This document shows positions 57,252-64,000 of a stretch of DNA of 64,000 bases, piece after piece. Source of the stretch: Phreatobacter aquaticus (lineage in GTDB: Bacteria > Pseudomonadota > Alphaproteobacteria > Rhizobiales > Phreatobacteraceae); assembly GCF_005160265.1 (NCBI RefSeq), contig NZ_CP039865.1, positions 1,884,828 through 1,948,827 of the forward strand, given 5' to 3'. The first letter of the stretch is position 1. Each line of letters opens with the position of its first letter. A program made the position numbers and the translations under genes. The notes beneath the pieces are model-generated. The model was not told the DNA's origin and did no database searches. It saw nothing but the letters and a program-made list of their open reading frames with translations.

Positions 57252-60200
57252 TTGTATTTAACGCGAAAGACCGTGTTTGCCTTTTCGGCCTTCCCCAGCT
57301 CATCCATGAGGCGACCGATGTAGGCGTGTTCGTCATAGTCACTTGTGTTCTCATCACATCGAGAGGCAAAGAAATCCCACGACCCGACGATCACCAGTTT
57401 ATGTTTTGCACGACTGAGCAGAACGTTCATTCGGTTCTTCTCTTTTAAAAACCCGACGCTCTTCCAAGGGAGTAGTGCATTGTTGCGCACGAGGCTAACC
57501 ACGACGATGTCTGCTTCCGATCCTTGGAACTCATCAACCGTAGCGCCAATCCGCTTCCCTTGGCGCAAGTCAAACGGATCCTCAAACATATGGGAGAGCC
57601 CACCATCAGCATAAGATCTTTCGATCGCTGTTCTTATGGCAGATAGCTGCCCACGATATGGCGACAGGATCTGCACATGGCACGATTTGCCCTCAACGGC
57701 TTCAAGCTGCTGAAGAACTCGTACTACCAACTCCGCTTCAGGACGGGATACAAATAGCCCTTCAATCTCCCCTTCCGCAAATTCTTCCTTGCGCTCCCAG
57801 GGTACGTCGCACCAAACGATCCTATGATCCGTTAGCCAGGAGCCTTTACGAATGCCGTACGATGCCGGCTTGGAAAAAAGTCTGTGCGTCTCATCCGGGG
57901 ATTTGAGGATCGTCCCACCGTTCTGATCGGGATAGAATACTTTACCTACAAGATCCGCGATGTGAGGGTGCATGCGGTGCTGATCGGTAAGAACTGCAGC
58001 AGGCGCCGCATCTTCCCCACCGCGCATGCTTCTTATAAAAAAAGTTTCGAACAGTTTCACCATCCTAATCCATTGAGCGCAGCGATCAACGAATGGTGCC
58101 CGCTCGTCGTCGTCGGCCACCAACGAGGTGTCGACCAGGGATGATGAGGCGAACTGTGATCCCGCTTGGATCGCTTTTCTGACCTTGAGTGGGTCGCCGA
58201 GGAGGTCGGTGAACCGTTTCACGTTGAAGGGCGGCAACTGCTGGTGATCGCCTATGAGTAAGAGACGATGACTTTCCTGGAGCGCAGTCGCCATGTCGAA
58301 ACCGTGCGCCTTACCAGCTTCCTCGATGACCGACCAATCGAAACGACGTCCCCGCTTTGCTAGGTCCGCGAGCTCGGCGGAGTTGAGCGTCGAGAAGGTC
58401 AGGTTTGCAGCGTCCTGCACCAAGATCTGCATCGTGCGCACGTCCGTATCGGCTTTCGCTTTGCGCGCGCCCCTGTCCACCACTGTTGACGCGAGGCGAT
58501 CTCGCAAGAACTCCGGGGAGCGCTTCGCCAGGTCGCTTTCGTTCAGTTGCAGTAGCAAGGATTCTGTTACTCGTTCGGTTCCGTCTGCGTCACCATCTTC
58601 TGCTCCGAGCCTCAATACGATAGGTCGGAGGGAGTTCGGTTGGTCAAGGAACAACTTCGACAGCTTGTCACGGACGTCGTCGATCGTGTGATGCGAATGC
58701 GCGGTCACCAAGATCTGTGCAGTTGGATCTGAGTTCAAGAGCCGATCTGCAAACGCCTTGATCAGTGTCGTCTTGCCAGTTCCAGGCGGTCCCTGAATCG
58801 CGAATGAAGGCTGCATCTGCCAAAGGCGGCCGAGCGCGGTCAGCTTCGATTTATCTAGTTCTATCTTCGCTCGTGGTTGCGGGAGGTCATCCGAGTTGCT
58901 CCGTGCGACCTCGTCCGGCGCCGCCAAAAGGCGCAAGAGCCCCTCGAACAGTCGCAAATCCTCAATTGCCCTATGTCTTCGACGGATTTGAGCGATTGTG
59001 CCACCGTGGTTGCGGGCTAGATAGACTCGACCTTCGCGGACCGGCGCGACACCCTGTGTCCGGAAACTGTATCTCGGACCGGACGGCGTCGTCCACGACT
59101 TGAGGAATTTCCAACTGATCGACGGGACTTCGTTGCCGATAGAGCGCTTTTCGAGCAAGGAGTATATATCCTGCCGCGGCCCTTCCTCGTCATCCACGGT
59201 TACCGCCTCTGCGCCTAGCTTAAACCAGTCTCTTAACTGGTCAGGGGGCGACGAAAGGTTGACGTAACTGGCCAGCTCCGCCCGATCCGGCTCGCGGACA
59301 GGAGTGACCACTATAGTTGTGCCGTGATTGCGCCGGTCGATGTCCACCACGTCAACGGCGCACATCTGGGCAATTGTTATTACAGTATCAAGTTGCTGAG
59401 TTACCCGGAAAAATTCGTGCACTGTGCGAAGTTCGCTTGATTGAATAGACTTCGTCGACCGGATCGGGAACGTCTTGTCCCACTGGGCGGCCTTGTCTCT
59501 GATGGATCGCACGGTCTTGCGGACGTGGGGCAGCAGTTGGACGTCGATCCGACGCTGACCTAGACCAAAAATCTGATCATCCGGCCTCACCCTGGGAAGC
59601 CGCTCAATATTCTCGCAGTACCCAATATCCCAGGTCGTAACACCCTCTACCGACCAGTTCCTGACTCGGTATTCGAGTTTCTGACCCTTCACAATGTAAG
59701 AGAGTTTTGGGTCAGACCGTCCGACGATCCGAACGTCGCCCTGTAGATCTGTCCGGATCCAATCTCGCTGGGCGACCGGATCAATTGCCTTAGCTCTGCC
59801 TTCGGAGAGACTTTCGATTGTTCGCGCGATCTCTATGTCCATACCGAGCCTCACCGCCATGACCAAGTCCCTACTGAGGGAAGTCGTTACCGCGCTGAGG
59901 TCGCCAATGATCTGCTGAATGAGTTCCTCGATCTCTTCTGGCTCTACGAGCCTCTCCTCGGGGTTCTCGTCCAGGAGTCGTGCAATGAAGGTCCTTTCGC
60001 TTTCGCGCAGGTTGCCCAGGTTAGACACCAAGCCCTGGAGCGCCGACCGCTTTCTGATGCTCTTCAAGGGGGCGCCAAATAACTCCGCGGCCACGACACC
60101 AAAATCGTACCAATCAGTTGCGGTGGAATACTCCCCCGCCGGCTTGTCTAATTCCGGAGCTGAGAATGGGTTCTTTACGCCAACCTTAGAAGATCCGCCA

Positions 60201-60793
60201 TCGGGTCCCGCTATCCTGAGAGACCACTCAAAACCACTCAATCGAAATTCACCCTGCCCATCCGGATTTACGAATATCGACGATGACGACAGCGCTCGGT
60301 GTAGCGTTCCTTCGCGGTGGAGGATCGATAGACCTTCCGCTATCCTTAGCAGCCCTTCCCAGAGCGGACGACGTCGGCCGACTTCGGGTAGATTCACCAG
60401 CCACGGATATCGGCTACGGTCTTGCAAAACTCTGGAAAGGACCTGACGTCGCCCACCATCCAATATGGCAAAGAAATGCTTGTCGTCTGAGTCAAGATCA
60501 CGCAGCCTCACAAATAGATCAGAAGCGCCGGGATAGCCTTGGAGGCGCATTAGACCCCGGACTTCCCGATTCCATAAAGCCTGTAGCTCGTTATTGTTTC
60601 CGTCGTTCTTTGGCCATACCTTCGCATAGTAAAGATCCCCTAGGTCCTCCGCCTGCCAAAGGTCGGGAACACCCCTCTTGGGATCTCCAGGGATGATCTT
60701 CCGCGAAAGCCGATATTTGCCTAATCGAAGTTCAGCCATCGCGCCCTCGAACGGTTCCGGTTCTGACCGGAACTGAACGGTAGGGTTGCTCAC
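57248..60793 (-). CDS. Pseudokinase-SF1 helicase fusion (MkoA-like, COG1112)
   Basis: A 1181-residue fusion. Residues about 25-300 are a protein-kinase fold: Lys58 in YYAKVW, Glu in the NREVRGLMRL helix, and APE at 212-214. The catalytic HRD is HRA (Ala167), and DFG is replaced by GFE (187-189), so it should be inactive. The C-terminal half is a UPF1-like superfamily 1 helicase: Walker A GPPGTGKT (668-675), motif II EEAG (824-827), motif III GDHQQLPP (848-855), QHRMH (938-942), DEFQGSEADIV (1087-1097) and LSRAKHK (1126-1132). GTG at 60793 is the start; ATG at 60739 is an alternative. Confidence 0.85.
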   Translation of the reverse strand: MSNPTVQFRSEPEPFEGAMAELRLGKYRLSRKIIPGDPKRGVPDLWQAEDLGDLYYAKVWPKNDGNNNELQALWNREVRGLMRLQGYPGASDLFVRLRDLDSDDKHFFAILDGGRRQVLSRVLQDRSRYPWLVNLPEVGRRRPLWEGLLRIAEGLSILHREGTLHRALSSSSIFVNPDGQGEFRLSGFEWSLRIAGPDGGSSKVGVKNPFSAPELDKPAGEYSTATDWYDFGVVAAELFGAPLKSIRKRSALQGLVSNLGNLRESERTFIARLLDENPEERLVEPEEIEELIQQIIGDLSAVTTSLSRDLVMAVRLGMDIEIARTIESLSEGRAKAIDPVAQRDWIRTDLQGDVRIVGRSDPKLSYIVKGQKLEYRVRNWSVEGVTTWDIGYCENIERLPRVRPDDQIFGLGQRRIDVQLLPHVRKTVRSIRDKAAQWDKTFPIRSTKSIQSSELRTVHEFFRVTQQLDTVITIAQMCAVDVVDIDRRNHGTTIVVTPVREPDRAELASYVNLSSPPDQLRDWFKLGAEAVTVDDEEGPRQDIYSLLEKRSIGNEVPSISWKFLKSWTTPSGPRYSFRTQGVAPVREGRVYLARNHGGTIAQIRRRHRAIEDLRLFEGLLRLLAAPDEVARSNSDDLPQPRAKIELDKSKLTALGRLWQMQPSFAIQGPPGTGKTTLIKAFADRLLNSDPTAQILVTAHSHHTIDDVRDKLSKLFLDQPNSLRPIVLRLGAEDGDADGTERVTESLLLQLNESDLAKRSPEFLRDRLASTVVDRGARKAKADTDVRTMQILVQDAANLTFSTLNSAELADLAKRGRRFDWSVIEEAGKAHGFDMATALQESHRLLLIGDHQQLPPFNVKRFTDLLGDPLKVRKAIQAGSQFASSSLVDTSLVADDDERAPFVDRCAQWIRMVKLFETFFIRSMRGGEDAAPAAVLTDQHRMHPHIADLVGKVFYPDQNGGTILKSPDETHRLFSKPASYGIRKGSWLTDHRIVWCDVPWERKEEFAEGEIEGLFVSRPEAELVVRVLQQLEAVEGKSCHVQILSPYRGQLSAIRTAIERSYADGGLSHMFEDPFDLRQGKRIGATVDEFQGSEADIVVVSLVRNNALLPWKSVGFLKEKNRMNVLLSRAKHKLVIVGSWDFFASRCDENTSDYDEHAYIGRLMDELGKAEKANTVFRVKYK

Positions 60794-60987
60794 GTATCAC
60801 ATCAACCCCGTGGAAAGGCCCATGACGAGTTTTTTGACCGTCGGTAGCGTGACGGTTCGAAATGTCTAGCTCTTTGAAGAGTCTGACGTTGCCCCTCTAG
60901 GATAATCCAGCTTGAAGTTCGTTCTGGCCCATCGATAGAACCAGAGCATAAGGCAGAAGCTTCACGGACGAGCAGATCATCGGGATC

Positions 60988-61212
60988 TTGAAGGAGGAGG
61001 AGGCCGGGGTGCCGGCTTCGGACCTGTGCCGTAAGCAGGGGGTCAGCGACGCCAGTATCTACAAGTGGAAGTCCCGGTTCGGCGGGATGGACGTGTCGGA
61101 GGCTAAGCGGCTGCGGACGCTCGAAGACGAGAATGCCAAGCTGAAGCGCATGCTGGCCGACGCGATGCTCGACAACGTCGCGCTGAAGGATCTCTTGGGA
61201 AAGAAGTGGTGA
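60988..61212 (+). CDS. IS3-family transposase OrfA (5'-damaged)
   Basis: A 74-residue remnant of the helix-turn-helix subunit: VPASDLCRKQGVSDASIYKWKSRFGG, then the leucine-zipper segment LRTLEDENAKLKRMLADAML. The usual start (M-x-x-x-FTDEQIIG) lies just upstream at about 60950, but a stop codon at 60949 and a frame slip separate it. TTG at 60988 is the first possible start in the open frame. It overlaps OrfB by seven bases, where programmed frameshifting would normally fuse the two. Confidence 0.7.
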   Translation: MKEEEAGVPASDLCRKQGVSDASIYKWKSRFGGMDVSEAKRLRTLEDENAKLKRMLADAMLDNVALKDLLGKKW

Positions 61213-62130
61213 CGCCCGCAGCCGAGCGGAAAGCTGTCGCCCACCTCATGGACGCCTATGGGGTGAGCGAACGGCAGGCGTGCAAAGCCAGCGGCTTCTG
61301 CCGCATGACCATGAGATACAGGACCACGCGCGGGGATGACACCTCGCTGCGTGAGCGGATGAAGGCCATCGCAGAGGAACGGCAGCGGTTCGGCTACAGA
61401 CGTCTGCATGTGCTGCTCCGGCGCGAGGGCTTCCAGGTCAACCACAAGCGCCTGTTCCGACTGTATCGAGAGGAGCGGCTGACGTTTCGCCGGCGAGGCG
61501 GTCGCAAGCGGGCGATCGGAACACGGGCGCCGATGATGATCCCGATGCGTCCGAACGAGCGCTGGTCGCTGGACTTCGTGGCCGACCGGATGACCGACGG
61601 CCGGCGCTTCCGGATGCTGGCCATCGTGGACGACTGCACCCGCGAGTGCCTGGCACTGTTGGCGGACACGTCGCTGTCGGGTGTGAGGGTCGCTCGCGAG
61701 CTCGCCAGGCTGCTGGCAGAGCGCGGCAGGCCCAAGATGATCGTCAGCGACAATGGTAGCGAGCTGACCTCCAACGCCATCCTGGCGTGTGTTGACGCGG
61801 CCAGGATCGAGTGGCACTCATCGCGCCTGGCAAGCCGATGCAGAATGGCTTCATCGAGAGCTTCAACGGCCGCCTGCGGACGAACTGTTGAACGAGACGT
61901 TCTCCGGCCTGACCGAAGCCAGAGCCGCGCTCTTGCGATGGCAACTCGACGACAAGACCCCAAGGCCGCACTCGAACCTCGGATGGCAGACGCCGATGGA
62001 CTTGCCGGCCACATTCCATCCGCGGCGGGATCAGACGCTGCGCCTTGCAAATGGCTCCACGTCTGCCCACACCGCTAAACCCGCCCGAGACGGTCAAACC
62101 AATTTCCGGAACGAACTCAAGGCTGGATAG
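61206..62130 (+). pseudogene. IS3-family transposase OrfB, frameshifted
   Basis: The DDE integrase domain is readable up to about 61815: RWSLDFVADRMTDG with the first Asp, and MIVSDNGSELTS with the second. One base is missing near 61818 (GGCACTCATCG) and another near 61888 (CTGCGGACG). After these the sequence resumes in other frames with FIESFNGRL, holding the catalytic Glu, and then LLNETFSGLTEARAAL and HSNLGWQTPMDL to 62130. No intact transposase is made. Confidence 0.8.
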
Positions 62131-62334
62131 AAGCTGGGGGGCAACGTTGAGCAAGCGGCATAAGCTGTAGCCTGCCGACTTCTATCGGCAGGCTACCGTC
62201 TAGCTCCGTTTACTCGGGCAAGTAACTCGATAACCGGAGCGGCAAGAACTCCCGCTCAAGCATAGTGAGATGCCGTGCTTAGCGCTTGGGATAGCTCGTC
62301 CGAAACGTACCGTCTTGAGGGTCGACAATGAGGA

Positions 62335-62958
62335 TCAATCGGTGATCCGATGGACGAGCCCCAGTGCTTGGGCCGTCCGCGCGTTGATCGCTGTTTCGGT
62401 CGACGCCTCGCGTCGGAAGCGTTCGATCGGCAGCCCGGTGCGCGCGGCAAGTCGGAGCGCGTTTTCCTCGTCGATCTCGCGAAGCATCTGTGCCGCGCCC
62501 GCGAGCACATGCGATGTCACCCGATGCCCTTGAATGGGTTTGACGGCTTCCATCGCGGAAAGCGCACAGCTGTGGATCAAGAACTTGCAGGAGCGGGACG
62601 CAAAGCGCTCGGTGCCCTCGCCGAAAATCATGATGGCGGACGATGCGCATACGCCGCGAGCTACCGTTCGGACGTGCCGCCCACGCTCACGTTCAGTTCG
62701 GATCAGTGCCGAGATTCTTCGCTCCACAGCGACCGATCCGCCTGGTGAGTCGATGCTGACCTCGATGATCGCCGGGTCATCCGCCAGTTTGAGCGCCCGC
62801 TCGAACGCCTCCGCTGTCACTTGCCGGCCGATTTCGCCACGGATAGCGATGGCGAGCACCGGCCGTTGCACGACGAGAGCGTGCACCGGGGCAGCCGGCA
62901 GTTGAAGGCCGGCGATGATGCGTCTGAGATCACTGCCCCTACTCCGGCTCATCGACAA
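62335..62958 (-). CDS. ClpP-like serine protease
   Basis: A 207-residue protein with the ClpP/crotonase-type fold. Recognisable elements are VSIDSPGGSV (oxyanion strand), the nucleophile Ser in VCASSAIMIFG (106 or 107), and His129 in KFLIHSC. The C-terminal ARTAQALGLVHRI replaces the family's EAxxxGLiD end, and the third triad Asp is not obvious. It resembles ClpP-related head-maturation or plasmid-borne proteases rather than the housekeeping ClpP. Function unknown. It lies outside the right IS end, 186 bp away. Confidence 0.72.
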   Translation of the reverse strand: MSMSRSRGSDLRRIIAGLQLPAAPVHALVVQRPVLAIAIRGEIGRQVTAEAFERALKLADDPAIIEVSIDSPGGSVAVERRISALIRTERERGRHVRTVARGVCASSAIMIFGEGTERFASRSCKFLIHSCALSAMEAVKPIQGHRVTSHVLAGAAQMLREIDEENALRLAARTGLPIERFRREASTETAINARTAQALGLVHRITD

Positions 62959-63060
62959 CCTCCCATCTTGGCACGCCCCTCGACGTCCGTTGCGCGGGAC
63001 GGGCGAGAGGAACCCCCGTCCCGCGCGCGCTACCGCCGGATGCGAGCGACGGCCGCGAAC

Positions 63061-63663
63061 TCAGATCCCGTCAGCGAAGCGGCTCCGAAAGGCGGCTTCG
63101 AGCTGGCCCAGGTGGCCGTGAGGTAGCCGGGGTGGGCGTGCTCGAGCATCTGCGCGCTCGATCTCGACGGCCGCCTCGAGCTCGCGAAGCACGATCGCTC
63201 GCAGCCGCGCGATGATCTCGATCGCGACCGTCGCGTCTTCGTGCAGCGTGGGCGCCAAGACCTCGATGACCCGCTCGGCGTGCTGTGCGCGAAGCGGCAA
63301 GATTTCGCCGCGCAACCGGCCAATTTCTCCATCCAGCGCATCGCGCTCTGCGACCAACTGGCGAAGCCGCCTCTCGGCCGCGCGGTCGCCCGCACCTTCG
63401 CGAACCCGAGCGACGAGCGTGCCCGCCTCGGCCTGAAGAGTGTCCCTCGCTTGGATCGCCGCTGAGCGCTCCCGCTCCAGGCGAAGCAGCTGGGCCGGCC
63501 GCGGCGCCTTCGCCGCTACGATCGCGGCGGGTGATGGCCGGTTGAGCTCGTGAGAGGTCGGGAAATCCAATTTCGGGCGGAAAAGCACGTGGAAGCCTCC
63601 GGTTCGATCCGAAGAATCGCACACTTGGTCAGGCATCCGACGACACGCGTCCGGTATTTTCAA
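63061..63663 (-). CDS. Coiled-coil protein of unknown function
   Basis: A 200-residue protein. Residues about 60-150 are a charged heptad-rich segment (LLRLERERSAAIQARDTLQAEAGTLV...) predicted to be a coiled coil, followed by EDATVAIEIIARLRAIVLRELEAA. No known family is recognised. The ATG overlaps the upstream small gene's stop by four bases, supporting both frames. The ClpP-like gene follows 102 bp downstream on the same strand. Confidence 0.5.
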   Translation of the reverse strand: MKIPDACRRMPDQVCDSSDRTGGFHVLFRPKLDFPTSHELNRPSPAAIVAAKAPRPAQLLRLERERSAAIQARDTLQAEAGTLVARVREGAGDRAAERRLRQLVAERDALDGEIGRLRGEILPLRAQHAERVIEVLAPTLHEDATVAIEIIARLRAIVLRELEAAVEIERADARARPPRLPHGHLGQLEAAFRSRFADGI

Positions 63664-63905
63664 AGCCGACGCAGGTGACGTTCGACCGCAGTCCGCAGAG
63701 CTTCTGCGCTGACTTCGCCATCTGCGTCCGGCGTGAGCTCTCCGGAATCGATGAGCCGGTTGGCCAACTCGGCCAGATCGACGACCACGGCGAGGACAGC
63801 GAGACCAAGCCGAGCACGCTCTCGGGCTCGTCGATTGCGCTTCGCCGAACCGGACTGAGAAGAAGCCATTCGGGATCCTCGTTTTTCGATTTCTTGTAAG
63901 TCCAA
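63660..63905 (-). CDS. Small hypothetical protein
   Basis: An 81-residue frame with a basic N-terminus (AKRNRRARERARLG) and a hydrophobic-acidic C-terminal half (LAVVVDLAELANRLID). It is supported only by its four-base overlap with the coiled-coil gene. A competing frame on the same strand (63629-63970) covers the same DNA, so the real coding frame is not settled. Family unknown. Confidence 0.35.
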   Translation of the reverse strand: MDLQEIEKRGSRMASSQSGSAKRNRRARERARLGLAVLAVVVDLAELANRLIDSGELTPDADGEVSAEALRTAVERHLRRL

Positions 63906-64000
63906 AGCTGGCCTTCGTGGCGATCCAAACGCCTGGGGTTGCTGGCTTTGAGAGTTTTCTGAATTGCCAAAAAGACCCGATCCTGAGATTTCGGCCCCTC

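Larger units (their letters stand above)
60885..62149 (+). mobile_element. IS3-family insertion sequence with damaged genes
   Basis: The ends carry imperfect terminal inverted repeats: both read acgttgcccc inward, then share atccagc and agttcgttc blocks in register. The element is about 1.26 kb, the usual IS3-family size, with orfA and orfB on the plus strand. Several single-base losses disrupt orfB, and the orfA start is altered (ATA in place of ATG, then a frame slip). No clear target-site duplication is seen. Confidence 0.8.

Overview
The window is GC-rich DNA from an alphaproteobacterium, most likely Hyphomicrobiales (Rhizobiales). Supporting signs are a CcrM-type cell-cycle methyltransferase, a CIRCE-controlled groESL operon, the rpsT / dnaA / dnaN neighbourhood, a yejBEF-type peptide importer, a DUF1127 small protein beside a LysR regulator, and large GC-rich intergenic palindromes. 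The genus cannot be fixed by reading alone; Bosea- or Phreatobacter-like bacteria are a guess.

Positions 1-51045 look like ordinary chromosome. In order: a truncated MFS drug exporter, a YqaA-type membrane protein and a MarR regulator; an NlpC/P60 peptidase and a DsbA-like oxidoreductase; a transmembrane chemoreceptor whose Shine-Dalgarno touches a strong hairpin; a yejB-yejE-(PIN toxin/antitoxin)-yejF-ghrA operon; a soluble zinc-binding-type chemoreceptor; hydantoin racemase and hydantoinase; an M3 peptidase; a secreted trypsin-like protease divergent from a LuxR-type response regulator; a DMT transporter; a neutral zinc metallopeptidase; ccrM; a MacAB/DevBCA-like exporter; DoxX; groESL; a GGDEF-EAL protein; a thioesterase; DMT and TauE/SafE transporters; DUF1127 and LysR; gshA; hisS; folD; dnaN; dnaA; a rhodanese; rpsT; another DMT transporter; and leuA with a previously unlisted leucine-rich leader peptide, followed by a ROK kinase and tRNA-Lys(CTT).

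Immediately after tRNA-Lys the character changes. Positions 51046-62150 are an accessory island with lower GC, broken IS3-family elements and two antiphage-type modules. The first is a two-gene CBASS-like operon: a membrane effector followed by a cyclic-oligonucleotide synthase with an AGS-C type sensor end. The second is a two-gene operon that matches the published Mokosh type I architecture: a kinase-like domain fused to a UPF1-type SF1 helicase, then a two-HKD phospholipase-D-family protein. In this copy the kinase-like domain has lost its catalytic motifs, so it is a predicted pseudokinase. Between the modules lies a second membrane protein that resembles the CBASS effector but has no cyclase partner. 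The island continues with a frameshifted IS3-family element and, at 62335-63905, a ClpP-like serine protease and two small unknown genes.

The most interesting points are the pseudokinase-helicase/PLD operon with its orphan effector-like neighbour, the CBASS pair, the leuA leader peptide, the hairpin over the chemoreceptor ribosome-binding site, and the toxin/antitoxin-like pair inside the yej operon.
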